Positions 35,050 through 45,094 of a stretch of DNA of 64,000 nt are shown one piece after another (positions within the stretch are counted from its first letter, which is position 1; each line of letters opens with the position of its first letter). The stretch covers positions 211,501 to 275,500 of the forward strand of contig JACJXU010000002.1 of assembly GCA_020636475.1 (NCBI GenBank), in the 5' to 3' direction. Under the pieces are notes generated by a model. It was not told the DNA's origin. It did not search any database and saw nothing but the letters and a program-made list of their open reading frames with translations. Source of the DNA: Chitinophagales bacterium. Its GTDB lineage: Bacteria > Bacteroidota > Bacteroidia > Chitinophagales > UBA2359. The translations under genes were made by a program, and so were the position numbers.

Positions 35050-35837
35050 TCAAAAACCCTTGGAAAGAAAGATTAATGACACTTATCAAAGAGTCAGAAA
35101 AATCAATACAAATTACTTCTCCATTTGTTAAAGAAAATATTTGTCGGGAAATCTTTGAATTGAAAAATAAGGGCGTGTCTTTTGAGCTTATAACATCTTT
35201 CAATTTATCAAATGCGTATAATGGGGCATTAGATTTATCTGGACTAGACCTGATAATACAGAATAAAGGAATCATAAAAAATTATCCAAAATTACACTCT
35301 AAAATATATATTTTCGACTCAAAAAGGGCAATAATTACTTCTGGAAACTTGACGAATGGCGGACTACTAACAAATTATGAGTATGGTATTTTGTTTGATG
35401 AAGTAAGCGTTGTAAAGGAGGTAGAAAAAGATTTTGAAAATATTGCAAAAAATGAGATAACTGGTAGTGTAACCAATGAGCATATTAGACAGGCAAGTAT
35501 TATTTTATCTAAAATACCTAAAATTGAAAAAATTACTATGCCTACTATTGAAATAGAACATAAAGAAACAAGCCCTTTTGTTCTCGAAGATGTTAACGAA
35601 TCAATATCATCGACATTAAGGGGATGGAAATTAAGTGTATTTAAGTGTGTTGATGCTATTCAAAAACAAGAGTTTGTGTTGCAAGATATTTATTTATTTG
35701 AAAAAGAATTACAGAAAATATATCCTGAAAACAATAATGTAAGGGCTAAGATAAGACAACAGATACAATTCTTACGAGACTTAGGGTTGATAGAATTTCT
35801 ATCCAATGATGGTAAATATAGAAAATTATGGAAATAA
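35040..35837 (+). CDS. PLD-family nuclease with DpnI-like methyl-DNA winged helix
   Basis: 265 residues. The N-terminal phospholipase-D-like domain has one HKD motif: His86-x-Lys88-x4-Asp93 in LHSKIYIFD, followed by SGN (Asn103). A single motif implies a dimeric active site, as in BfiI. The C-terminus (about 194-265) closely resembles the winged-helix domain of DpnI (Dam-replacing HTH): RGWKLSVFKCVDAIQ, LQDIYLFEKELQ, KIRQQIQFLRD and a final GKYRKL. In DpnI that domain reads N6-methyladenine in GATC. I infer a methyl-directed restriction enzyme. It overlaps the truncated dam gene by 10 nt and the next ORF by 10 nt. Confidence 0.8.
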   Translation: MEVIKNPWKERLMTLIKESEKSIQITSPFVKENICREIFELKNKGVSFELITSFNLSNAYNGALDLSGLDLIIQNKGIIKNYPKLHSKIYIFDSKRAIITSGNLTNGGLLTNYEYGILFDEVSVVKEVEKDFENIAKNEITGSVTNEHIRQASIILSKIPKIEKITMPTIEIEHKETSPFVLEDVNESISSTLRGWKLSVFKCVDAIQKQEFVLQDIYLFEKELQKIYPENNNVRAKIRQQIQFLRDLGLIEFLSNDGKYRKLWK

Positions 35838-36213
35838 AACTCCAGCAACAATATGATTTGATTTACTCATTTTTCAAAACGACTACAGAACCTTTTGATT
35901 ATTTGGATTGGGACGGTAATTCTCTTTATGTCTTTTTCCAAAACGAAATAATAGAAGTTTACAATTATGAAGACTTATGTAGCATAATCGAAGGGCTATA
36001 AAGCTTACGAGATTAATAACACGATTTTTGTAGATAATAGCCATTACATTTAAAGTTCGTGGCAAATTCACACCAAAAAGAAGGTAAACATACTTTTCTT
36101 TGAAAAACGAAAAGATGCTTATTCCCTTTGGGAATTCGGTTTCTCAGACGAAAGCAATTATAATAGCATCGAACTTTTGAAAAGTGCTAAATTTGAAATA
36201 AAGGACAAATAGG
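35828..36213 (+). pseudogene. Decayed small gene after the PLD nuclease
   Basis: An ATG at 35828 inside the nuclease stop (ATGGAAATAA) opens a 57-codon frame rich in aromatic and acidic residues (FDYLDWDGNSLYVFF). Past its stop at 36001 the neighbouring frames continue similar sequence: KAYEINNTIFVDNSHYI and then KKVNILFFEKRKDAYSLWEF, ending at 36213. This is best read as one gene of about 125 codons broken by at least two frame changes. Alternatively only the 57-residue ORF is real. No family recognised. Confidence 0.45.
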
Positions 36214-36257
36214 AAATATCTGACTCTACATCAAGTTCCAAACGAGCAAACAAAAAT

Positions 36258-36291
36258 AAAACCGCTCCGAAAATTATCCCGAAGCGGTTTT
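36258..36291. terminator. Terminator between decayed gene and adhesin gene
   Basis: The stem AAAACCGCT / AGCGGTTTT spans a 16-nt loop. It is A-rich on the left and T-rich on the right, so it can serve the minus-strand adhesin gene, whose stop is 26 nt away. Confidence 0.6.
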
Positions 36292-36316
36292 CTATTAACC
36301 TACAAAATGAGTTTTT

Positions 36317-39300
36317 TTATTTGAGTACTTCTATGTAGCCGGCTCTGGTTTGTGCACCGTCAGGTGTATTGTATTGCAGCAAATAGAAGTAAGTACCATC
36401 GGGAACCGCTTCGCCGCTATTGTCCCAAGTACCGTCCCACGCATCGGCGGCAGTACCCATGTAGCCTGTTTTTTGGAACACAATATTTCCCCAGCGGTTG
36501 TAAATAATTAATTCCGCATCCGCATCTGGATAACAATCATTTAACCAAGGAATAACAAAAATATCGTTTATGCCGTCTCTGTTGGGCGTAATTCCTTGTG
36601 TAATGTTTGTTTCTTCACAAGGTACTTCACTTTCAACAACCGTAATAATTACCAAAGCTGTATCGCATACTTGCAAAGGATTGCAAATGATATAGCTGAA
36701 AGTATCAACGCCTGCAAAATCACTATTGGGCATATACACCAGCAAATCAGGATTGTTTTCAATAGTACTTACCGTACCGTTATTCGCTTGCGTAAAAGAA
36801 ATTACGTGAATATCAGAGCCTGTATCGTTGGTTAGTACATCAATGGTAATATCCGCAGCTTGTTGGGTAGTGCGAATATCATCAACCGCTATTACATCTT
36901 CTATCGGCAAATTGCCAATATTAATCTGAATATACGCTGTATCGCAAAGCGCAGGTTGTCCGTCATCGCACAGTACATAGGTCATATAATCAATACCTAA
37001 ATAATTTTCGTCCGGTATATATACAATACAACCATCTTCATCTAAAGTATAAGTACCGTTGGCAGGTTCTGAAGAAACTTGGTACGTAAGTACTTGGTTT
37101 TGGTCGGCATCACTGTCATTGTCTAAAGGACAAATTTGTACTTCGGTGTTGATAATTGTGGAAACGTTGTCGTTATTGGCTTGTGGATAATTATTGGAAA
37201 TAGGTGCATCAATATAAATGATAACACTCGCCTCGTCACACAATTCCGGCGACTGATTGTCGCAAATCGTATAGTTGAAAGTAATTTCTCCGGTGAAATC
37301 GGCATTGTCAGGAACAAAAATAGCCAGAGAGCCTTGGTTGGTAATAAATACCTCGCCTTCAGGTGAAGGAGTATCTACGAAAGAAATATAAATATTGTCT
37401 TGATTGGGGTCACTATCGTTTTGTAGTAAATCCATATTAACCGACTCGCCCGCGCTGGAGAAAAATACATCATTATCGGCATGTGGTGGCAAGTTTATAT
37501 CAGCCGGTACTACGGTAACACTTACCAAAGTAGAATCGCATTGGTTGTTGCCATCACAAATTGTATAGAAAAAGTAATCGACACCCGAAAAACCTACCGT
37601 AGGAACATAAGTTAAAGTCAGATTGTCATCATCGGGAAAAACAGAGCCATTTTCTCCTTGTTGGAATACGGTAATGCTAATATCATTTCCCGAGTCATTT
37701 TGGAGTACAAAAATCTCAATAGGCGTATCCATTGGTGTTTGTACTACATCGGGCTGTGCAATAACGAGTTCGCCTATGGTAATATACACAAAAGCCGTAT
37801 CGCACAAAACAGGAGAACCTAAATCGCAAATAATATATTGCAGCGTATCTAAGCCCGAAAAATCTTCGTCAGGGGTATAATAAATTTGTCCGGCAGTAAT
37901 TTCGGTGCTACCGTGCATAGCATCTACCAAAATTTGGTTCAAAATTACATCGCCACCTTCGGGATCATAGTCATTGCTAAGTACAGGAATGGCAACGGCT
38001 TCGTTTATTGGCGTTGCCGCAGAGTCGTCCACTGCAACCGGTGCTTGGTTTGTTAGTGTGCCTACCGTTACATATACGGTCGCATCGGAAGTGTTGCCGC
38101 TGCTATCCGAAATGGTGTAAATAAAGGTATCTACACCTTCAAAGCCAGGGGCTGGCGTGTAAATAATATTACCTTGTCCATTAATCGTTACTGTACCGTG
38201 CTGAGGCTGTAAATAAGAAATAATCACCGGATTGATGCCCAAGTCATTGTTTAAAACCTCAATTTCTACTTGTATATTTGGTAGTGTAGTAGCGGTATCC
38301 GATACGGCAAACAAAGTGTTTGGGTCAATAGGAACTATGTTTAAATATACCGTAGCTGTATCGCATAATACCGGTGTGCCATTGTCGCAAATATAGTAGC
38401 TAAAACTATCGCTGCCTTCGTAATTGGCTTCCGGTAAATAGTTTATTACATTATCATTAAGGCTGGTAGTTCCGTGTTGTGCAGGTGTAATAATTCCTCC
38501 CACTGCAATCGTTTGGTTGTCAGGGTCAGAGTCATTTAGCAATACCGAAATATTGGTATTGCCATTTACACTAACAATATCGTCTTGCGCAATAGGCGGC
38601 ATATTATCTGTTTGCGTGAAAACAGTAATGGTTACAATTGCGGTATCACAAATGTCTTCATTGCAAATGGTATATTCAAAAGTATCTGTGCCGCTGTAGC
38701 CGTCATTGGGCGTATATACCAGCACACCATTTGTTTCTTCTACCGAACCATATTGTGGCTGCGTAAAAGAATCAAGGCTAATATCAATACCGGTATCATT
38801 TTGCAGTGGGTCAATTATTAAGGAATTGTCTATCAATGTCTGATACGTATCATCTGCGGCATTTACGGCATCGCTTTGTCCACTTACCGTAATGGTTACA
38901 ATAGCTTCGTCGCACATAGGGTTGGTGCATATATTACATGCCTCGTAGGCAAAAATATCCGTTCCTGTGTAGCCATTGTTGGGCGTATAGGTAAAAGTAC
39001 CGTCTATATTTAGTACTACGGTTCCGTGTTGTGCTTGCGTAATAATATTTGTACTTAAAATATTGTTGCAAGGGTCGGTATCGTTGATAACTACATTTCC
39101 GTTCAAGTTAGTATTCATGGGCGTAGTGTAGTTGTCATCCATGGCTACTGGTTGCGTGCAACCTACTTGTATATACGCATAAAAAGTGTCTAATTGTCCT
39201 GTAGGAGATTGCCCTACAATAATTACAGAGTCCAAACCTTCAAATGCCGGCAATGCACGATATAAAATACATTCTTTGGTTTCTTGTTCTATACTACAGT

Positions 39301-41335
39301 TAAAAGTAGTAATTACTTTATCAATTGTATCCAATTGCGCGATGTTACAAAAAGTAGGGCAAATTTCAATCTGCTCTATAGGTTGCGCACAAAACTCCGC
39401 TACATTGCTACACTCTTCGGGCATTTCGGTAACAGTTATGCCAAGGGGTGTACTTATATCGGCACAAAGTCCTTGGTCAATAGCTGCCAAAATAGCTTCT
39501 ATCGATGGGTAGTTCTGGTTTACCAAAGTACCGTACAAGCCTTTATATGATATGCCAAAAATTTGATACGTACCGGTACCAAATTCTGTAAAATCGAAGT
39601 TGCCATCTAAGGTAATATCTATCAGATTGTACTGCACATTATCGTTGGGATTAGTGTCTTGGGTAAGGATATAAAAATAATGGTAGCCTGTACCTGCAAA
39701 TTGACCGCTTACTTGAGGTAATTCATAAGCATCATCCACCATAAACTCAGTCTGGCTCATAGTAATAGTGCCAGCTTCAGCCTGACAAGCTATTTGTACA
39801 CTAATATTTGCCCCGAAGCCGGAAGTATCAATACAAATACTACTTGCACCCGACGCTTGAATAACATCAATACTTTCAAAATTATACGCTTCGTATTCGG
39901 CGAGTGTTCCTTTAAAAGAAACGCCCCAAATACGATAATCGCCTACGGGAAGGTTGGCAAAATCGAAATTGCCATCGGTGTTATAAGCAACAATATTGTG
40001 CGAAATACCGTCACCGACATACAAATTTGCCGTTAGGACAAATAAGAATAAATAATCGCTTTGTGTATTTTGTCCGCTTACTTGCACACTCGGAATTTCA
40101 TCGCCCACATAGTACAAATTGGTACTGAGGCTTATGGTTCCCGCTTCAGCCGTACAAGTTTCAACATTGGTAACATTGAGCGAAACAAAATTGCTGAAAT
40201 CGGCGCAAATAGATTCGTTGTTTATCATGGCACTCAACTGCTGAATGTTTTGCGCATTTAAAGAAGTTAAATAAGTGTAATCTCCTTCAATAGAAATTCC
40301 CCATATTTTGTACGAACCTATACCAAAAGTATTGAATTGAAATACGCCGGAGGAGTTTATTTGTAAAATTTCGTTGTTGCTGTTGGTAAGAAGGTAAAAA
40401 TAATGCAATTCGCTGCTACTCGCTGCACCAGAAACACTCGGATTAGGAGAAGATTGGTTTACATTTATCGTATTAGGACTAAGGCTTAAACTACCTCCGT
40501 CTGCATTACACTCATTTACCACTTCAACAATGCTGAAATTGGCAGCTTGCGTTACATCCGCACAAAAATTATTTGCTTGTAAGCTAATAGCAGCCTGAAT
40601 AGCATCAATACTAAGGTAATTAAAATTCAGGAAATTGCTGTAAGTTCCTTTATAAGAAATTCCCCATATCTGATAATTTCCGACCGAAAAGTTATTGCTG
40701 TTAAAATTTCCTGCGGTATTGGTATCTATAATATTGTATAGCGTATTGTCATTGGGAAATAAATCTTGTGTGAGCACATAAATGTACGTATATTCTATGC
40801 CCGTACCGGCTCCCGTTACGGTAGGAATCGGAACATTGCCGCCTACGGTAATGGTATTGGTACTCAAAGAAATACTGCCCGCTTCGGCAGCACATACAGG
40901 TTCGCCACAACCTTCCGGTGATATCAGAATATTAAAAGTAAAATCGGAGCAACTTGTAGAGTCTGTTTGGCTACATACTGTAATAATTACTTCGTCAGTA
41001 CCCGTTTGGGCTGGTAGCGGCGAGTAGCGAAAGCAAGTGTCGTTTAGTACATAAATACCGCAACCAAATAAAGAATTGTGGCCGGAAATAAAAACGGCTT
41101 CGTCTTCGCAGCCGGGCACACAAAACACTTCTTGCGGCACATTGCCGGGCGTGTAGGCAGGAACGCAAAAATCGCCCAAGTCGGTGTCGCCGCCACAAGG
41201 CAACTGCTGTTGTGCTTGTATGGGCGCAAAGATGCCACTTGCCAGTAAAGCAATGGATAATAACCAAGACACAGAAAAGGCTCGGCTTAAAGTAAAAAAT
41301 GTAGTATTTTTTATATTGGTACGAATCTTATTCAT
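36317..41335 (-). CDS. Giant adhesin with CHU_C (T9SS type B) C-terminus
   Basis: 1672 residues from the ATG at 41335. A signal peptide ends near IQAQ (about 41). A Cys-rich leader (about 45-145) is followed by four related modules of about 120 residues (148-270, 275-392, 394-515, 517-637), each with 'AEAG(T/S)ISLS', a YFYILTQD-like strand, 'GNFDF', a 'G.Y.IWGISYKG' run and 'CADxS'. A bridge (about 640-735) leads to nine cadherin-like 'tandem-95' Ig repeats (about 738-1580), each starting with 'A.DD' and containing 'LxNDxD' calcium-type motifs. The final 95 or so residues are the gliding-motility-associated C-terminal domain (ITPNRDGINDIF, IYNRWGNIVF, AWDGTWDN). Probably a T9SS type B surface adhesin. 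A PorP/SprF gene precedes it by 52 nt. Confidence 0.9.
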   Translation of the reverse strand: MNKIRTNIKNTTFFTLSRAFSVSWLLSIALLASGIFAPIQAQQQLPCGGDTDLGDFCVPAYTPGNVPQEVFCVPGCEDEAVFISGHNSLFGCGIYVLNDTCFRYSPLPAQTGTDEVIITVCSQTDSTSCSDFTFNILISPEGCGEPVCAAEAGSISLSTNTITVGGNVPIPTVTGAGTGIEYTYIYVLTQDLFPNDNTLYNIIDTNTAGNFNSNNFSVGNYQIWGISYKGTYSNFLNFNYLSIDAIQAAISLQANNFCADVTQAANFSIVEVVNECNADGGSLSLSPNTINVNQSSPNPSVSGAASSSELHYFYLLTNSNNEILQINSSGVFQFNTFGIGSYKIWGISIEGDYTYLTSLNAQNIQQLSAMINNESICADFSNFVSLNVTNVETCTAEAGTISLSTNLYYVGDEIPSVQVSGQNTQSDYLFLFVLTANLYVGDGISHNIVAYNTDGNFDFANLPVGDYRIWGVSFKGTLAEYEAYNFESIDVIQASGASSICIDTSGFGANISVQIACQAEAGTITMSQTEFMVDDAYELPQVSGQFAGTGYHYFYILTQDTNPNDNVQYNLIDITLDGNFDFTEFGTGTYQIFGISYKGLYGTLVNQNYPSIEAILAAIDQGLCADISTPLGITVTEMPEECSNVAEFCAQPIEQIEICPTFCNIAQLDTIDKVITTFNCSIEQETKECILYRALPAFEGLDSVIIVGQSPTGQLDTFYAYIQVGCTQPVAMDDNYTTPMNTNLNGNVVINDTDPCNNILSTNIITQAQHGTVVLNIDGTFTYTPNNGYTGTDIFAYEACNICTNPMCDEAIVTITVSGQSDAVNAADDTYQTLIDNSLIIDPLQNDTGIDISLDSFTQPQYGSVEETNGVLVYTPNDGYSGTDTFEYTICNEDICDTAIVTITVFTQTDNMPPIAQDDIVSVNGNTNISVLLNDSDPDNQTIAVGGIITPAQHGTTSLNDNVINYLPEANYEGSDSFSYYICDNGTPVLCDTATVYLNIVPIDPNTLFAVSDTATTLPNIQVEIEVLNNDLGINPVIISYLQPQHGTVTINGQGNIIYTPAPGFEGVDTFIYTISDSSGNTSDATVYVTVGTLTNQAPVAVDDSAATPINEAVAIPVLSNDYDPEGGDVILNQILVDAMHGSTEITAGQIYYTPDEDFSGLDTLQYIICDLGSPVLCDTAFVYITIGELVIAQPDVVQTPMDTPIEIFVLQNDSGNDISITVFQQGENGSVFPDDDNLTLTYVPTVGFSGVDYFFYTICDGNNQCDSTLVSVTVVPADINLPPHADNDVFFSSAGESVNMDLLQNDSDPNQDNIYISFVDTPSPEGEVFITNQGSLAIFVPDNADFTGEITFNYTICDNQSPELCDEASVIIYIDAPISNNYPQANNDNVSTIINTEVQICPLDNDSDADQNQVLTYQVSSEPANGTYTLDEDGCIVYIPDENYLGIDYMTYVLCDDGQPALCDTAYIQINIGNLPIEDVIAVDDIRTTQQAADITIDVLTNDTGSDIHVISFTQANNGTVSTIENNPDLLVYMPNSDFAGVDTFSYIICNPLQVCDTALVIITVVESEVPCEETNITQGITPNRDGINDIFVIPWLNDCYPDADAELIIYNRWGNIVFQKTGYMGTAADAWDGTWDNSGEAVPDGTYFYLLQYNTPDGAQTRAGYIEVLK

Positions 41336-41387
41336 AAAATGCGTATTTTCAATGCTATATAAATTTTTAAAACAAAACACAAAACGA

Positions 41388-42350
41388 TTAAAAGTATCGC
41401 GGTGTCACAATTTTTTGATTTCCTTTATCAATATCCAAACCAATCATTACCTCGTGAGAACCCGTGTTCACATTTTGGAGCTTCGAAAGCGTATAATCGT
41501 ACGCATAGCCGATGCGCAATTGCGGTGTTGCCTGAATTTCAACCAAGAAATCTACTGAGTCGAAATTGCGATAAGAAGCACCGAGCCACAACACTTTTTT
41601 CAATAAAAAGCTCACATTAAAATCGGCGGAAAGCGGTGCTACCGAAGGTACATATTTTAGCAAAAACGAAGGTCGGAAATCTATTGACTCCGACAAAGCT
41701 AAAATCAAACCACCCGTAAGAAAATAATGACGATACTGATGTGCCAGTTTGTTGTTCAAGGTATCTGCACCGCCCGTTGAGTTGGGTTGTATTTCATTGT
41801 TGAGCAAATGCGGCACCGAAAGTCCAAGATAAAACTTGGTGTTGTACAAGTAAGCTCCGGCACCAAAATTGGGCAGTATTTTGTTGAAATCCTCACTCAA
41901 GCGAGGGTCATATACGGTCGTTTCTACTTTGGTGTACTCCGAATTGTACGATTGTATGCCTGCCTGAATACCCAATGCCAAGCGCAAGCCGCCATCAAAA
42001 TTTAGGGTATAGGCATAACTGCCAAAAACATCAATTTTGTTATGCGGACCTATTTCGTCTATTTGCCCCCACAAACCCAAGCCTACATGCTTGCCCACCG
42101 GACTGTGCACACTCAGTGAAGCCGTGCGAGGCGCGCCTTCAATTTGCTGCCCCACCCACTGCGTTCTGCCTATGGCAGTAGCACTCAGCGCATCGCGGCT
42201 TCCCGCATAGGCAGGATTTAGCACCAAGCCATTGAACATATACTGCGTATATTGCGCGTCTTGTTGCGCTTTGATGTCTTGAAAAAGTATCAGGCAAACA
42301 ATAAACGCAGGGAAAATAAATCGTGCATACGGTGTATTTAGTCGCTTCAT
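41388..42350 (-). CDS. PorP/SprF family T9SS outer membrane protein
   Basis: 320 residues. Signal peptide, then the family signature DAQYTQYMFNGLVLNPAYAGSRDA, followed by beta strands ending near the C-terminus with IGYAYDYTLSKLQNVNTGSHEVMIGLD. PorP/SprF proteins attach CHU_C-type substrates to the surface and pair one-to-one with them. Here the PorP/SprF gene is upstream of its adhesin, 52 nt away, so both are probably one transcript. Confidence 0.93.
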   Translation of the reverse strand: MKRLNTPYARFIFPAFIVCLILFQDIKAQQDAQYTQYMFNGLVLNPAYAGSRDALSATAIGRTQWVGQQIEGAPRTASLSVHSPVGKHVGLGLWGQIDEIGPHNKIDVFGSYAYTLNFDGGLRLALGIQAGIQSYNSEYTKVETTVYDPRLSEDFNKILPNFGAGAYLYNTKFYLGLSVPHLLNNEIQPNSTGGADTLNNKLAHQYRHYFLTGGLILALSESIDFRPSFLLKYVPSVAPLSADFNVSFLLKKVLWLGASYRNFDSVDFLVEIQATPQLRIGYAYDYTLSKLQNVNTGSHEVMIGLDIDKGNQKIVTPRYF

Positions 42351-42482
42351 ACGTTTAGTTTATAATTTATTATGTATTAAATTTAAAAATAAAAACCCGA
42401 ATAAATTTCAGAAATATAAGTAATTTTTTTTATATTTCTTTTACCAGTCTAAAATATTGCAGCAAAAAGCCAGCCAAAATAT

Positions 42483-42490
42483 TATTTTTG
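42483..42490 (+). promoter_or_regulatory. Possible -7 box for corA
   Basis: TATTTTTG, an exact TAnnTTTG match, 114 nt before the corA start; a TTG lies 23 nt upstream. The rest of this 250-nt gap holds nothing recognised. Confidence 0.3.
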
Positions 42491-42603
42491 GTAAAAATTG
42501 TACATTTTTTAGGCAATAAGGGCTTTATTCCCGATATTCGCGGTGACAAAGCATTATTTTTCAACCATGGACAAGCCTCCGCAGTGTCTAAAATTTATCC
42601 GAT

Positions 42604-43551
42604 TTGATTCAGTACCTCAAAAAAGTAGATGGTGTGCTGCTGCAACTGCCCGAGTTAGAGCCAGGGTGCTGGATAAATATTGTCGCGTCTAACGACAAAA
42701 AGCCCGTAGAGGACTTGAGTGAGGCATTGGATATTCCTTTGGACTTTTTTATTGACTCAATGGACGTGGACGAACGCTCGCGTTTTGAGCGCGATGATGA
42801 TGTGGATTTGATTGTATTGAACACGCCTATCAAAAATCAGCACCACTCTGAGTTCGATGCCGACTATATTACCGTTCCGGTAGGTATTATTTTGCTGAAA
42901 AAATACATTATTACCGTAAGTACTTCGCAAACGCCTGTGATTGACTATTTTATTAATCGGCATGTGAAGGATTTTGACCCGAGCAATTTTACGGATTTTA
43001 TTTTGCGTATTTTCAACCAGACGGTGTATTATTTTCAGCTCTACCTCAAGCGCATCAATCATCAACGCAATTTGTACGAAAAAGAGTTGTTCAATTCCAG
43101 CCGTAATACAGAGTTGGCGAAATTGATGAACCTGCAAAAAAGTTTGGTGTATTTTGTTACTTCGCTGCGCGATAACGAGCTTTTGATGAACAAAGTGCAC
43201 CGCGCCGACTTGCTGCGGATAAAACAAGACGAAGATGCCAGCGATTTTTTGGAAGGGGTAATTATTGACGCGAGCCAAGCGCGCGAAATGTCGGATATTT
43301 ACAACAACATCTTGAACGGTACGATGGACGCTTTTGCTTCTATTATATCGAACAACCTGAACCAAGTGATGAAACGACTCACCGCCGTGACCATTGTATT
43401 GATGGTGCCGACGCTTTTGGCGAGTTTTTATGGTATGAATGTACACTTGCCTTTTGAAGACCACAAGTTTGCGGCTTTGTATGTGTTGTTGGCTTCGGTG
43501 GTGATGGCAGTATTGGTGATGTACATATTTGTACGGAATAGGTTGTTTTAG
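42604..43551 (+). CDS. corA: CorA-type magnesium/divalent cation transporter
   Basis: 315 residues. A cytoplasmic alpha/beta and long-helix domain (about 1-250) is followed by two C-terminal TM helices. The pore signature YGMNV (Gly277-Met278-Asn279) ends TM1. It carries Mg2+ or related ions down the membrane potential as a pentamer. An in-frame TAA at 42589 and the lack of any ATG before residue 90 make TTG at 42604 the likely start. Confidence 0.93.
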   Translation: MIQYLKKVDGVLLQLPELEPGCWINIVASNDKKPVEDLSEALDIPLDFFIDSMDVDERSRFERDDDVDLIVLNTPIKNQHHSEFDADYITVPVGIILLKKYIITVSTSQTPVIDYFINRHVKDFDPSNFTDFILRIFNQTVYYFQLYLKRINHQRNLYEKELFNSSRNTELAKLMNLQKSLVYFVTSLRDNELLMNKVHRADLLRIKQDEDASDFLEGVIIDASQAREMSDIYNNILNGTMDAFASIISNNLNQVMKRLTAVTIVLMVPTLLASFYGMNVHLPFEDHKFAALYVLLASVVMAVLVMYIFVRNRLF

Positions 43552-43574
43552 TTTTCTTAAAACCGTAAGCAAGA

Positions 43575-44285
43575 CTATTCTTTTACCACCAAGCAGAAAT
43601 TGCTCATAAAAGGCGAAAGGTTTTGCAACTCCTCGCGCGCGTGGTTATTTTCAATTTTTTCTAAAAGATAATTGTTATTGTCGGAGCCATTATTTAGGTT
43701 GATAAAAAAGTAGGAAATATCCATTTCTCCTTCGTTAAAGTCGAGATTATTGTCAAAAAAGATAGCTTTAATGGGCAAAAGGATTAATCCGTAATTTCCG
43801 GGCTTTGTAAAAACACATTTATATTCTAAGGCTAAGGTGTTATTTTCCAATGTAAAAGCAATTATTGGCGCGTTTTTTATAAAAAATTTGAGTACTTGCG
43901 TGTAAGGGTCATCGTAATTGTAAACATTGTAGAAAGGAATATTATCAGGATTGGGTATATTTTCGTTGTCGGCATTGTACAGAAGAACACTTTGGTCGAA
44001 GGACAAAAAAGGATAGACTACTTCATCTAAATTGTAGATTATCAAAAAATAACTCGGACGAGGTGCAAATTCTTCAAGTGGCAAGGCTTCTTGGTACAAG
44101 GTGTCGTACAACTCACTAAACTTGGAGGATAGCACTAAAGTATCGTTTAGGGAAATGGTATCTTGGGTATAATTTGTTTCTAAAGGAAATAAAAAATGGT
44201 GGGAGAAACTTCTTGAATGTTCTTTTTCGCAACTATACATCGAAGCGAACAGCACAAGGAGAAAGAGTGTGATTATCTTTTTCAT
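43575..44285 (-). CDS. Hypothetical lipoprotein, paralog 1
   Basis: 236 residues. Lipobox with Cys19 (SMYSC). Shared with the next gene: an 'LNDTL.LS..FSELYDTL' stretch near residue 47-60, followed by 'LPLE(E/D)FA' and a 'YFL(I/V)I' strand. Family unknown. It lies 9 nt downstream of its paralog and is presumably an exposed or periplasmic lipoprotein. Confidence 0.65.
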   Translation of the reverse strand: MKKIITLFLLVLFASMYSCEKEHSRSFSHHFLFPLETNYTQDTISLNDTLVLSSKFSELYDTLYQEALPLEEFAPRPSYFLIIYNLDEVVYPFLSFDQSVLLYNADNENIPNPDNIPFYNVYNYDDPYTQVLKFFIKNAPIIAFTLENNTLALEYKCVFTKPGNYGLILLPIKAIFFDNNLDFNEGEMDISYFFINLNNGSDNNNYLLEKIENNHAREELQNLSPFMSNFCLVVKE

Positions 44286-44294
44286 AAAAAAGGA

Positions 44295-44987
44295 TTATTC
44301 GGTTACATTAATGCAAAAACCTCCATTTCTTTTAAAGTCGCTGATGAAGTATCCGCGCAGACTTTCGTTTTCTACGGAGTCGATGAGGTGAATATTATTT
44401 TTTTCGTAGTCTGCTTCATTCATTTGGAAATAAAAGTTTACCTGTTCATAGCAGTCGTTTTCAAAATCGAACAAGCCGCCATCGTATGGTGCAAATTCGT
44501 GTATAAATTCCTCTTCTGTAAAATACATGAAATAATTGCCCGGCTGGGAAAAAACAAGTTTCACGTCTAATTTTATACCATCGTTGTACAAGCCAAAAAA
44601 CACTTTATGTTGGGATATGGAGTCATTTTCGATGTCTGTGGCATACGAAATGGTTTGAATTTCGTTTGTAGTAGAAAAACAAGCCGCCGAGCCGTCGCTA
44701 TACAAATAAGCATCTTCTACTGTGTCGAGTTTTTTTATCACGAGAAAATAATAGGTTCGTGCAAAATCTTCTAACGGCAAGGGCTGCTGGTGTAGTGTGT
44801 CGTAAAGTTCGCTAAACGCCATCGAAAGGCTAAGTGTATCGTTCAGGCTAATGCTCTCTTGCAGGTAATTGCTGCGCAAGGGTACGATGTAATCGTAATA
44901 ATTGGAACAACAAGGACCAAAAAAACAAAAACACCCTCCCAAGGATACAAGCAGGAAGTAGAGCAATATTAGTTGTAATTTTTTCAT
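44295..44987 (-). CDS. Hypothetical lipoprotein, paralog 2
   Basis: 230 residues. Lipobox with Cys19 (SLGGC), then a Cys-rich start (FCFFGPCC). Its middle aligns with paralog 1 (SLNDTLSLSMAFSELYDTL), so the two genes arose by tandem duplication and have diverged strongly. Cotranscription is likely. Function unknown. Confidence 0.65.
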   Translation of the reverse strand: MKKLQLILLYFLLVSLGGCFCFFGPCCSNYYDYIVPLRSNYLQESISLNDTLSLSMAFSELYDTLHQQPLPLEDFARTYYFLVIKKLDTVEDAYLYSDGSAACFSTTNEIQTISYATDIENDSISQHKVFFGLYNDGIKLDVKLVFSQPGNYFMYFTEEEFIHEFAPYDGGLFDFENDCYEQVNFYFQMNEADYEKNNIHLIDSVENESLRGYFISDFKRNGGFCINVTE

Positions 44988-45094
44988 AGTTTAGGTGGTT
45001 TTGTATGTTGTTACAAAATTAATCATTTTGGGCGTACTGTTTTGTGCGGTAAAATTATGGACAATACAATGTTATGTCCAATGCTTTCTGTCTT

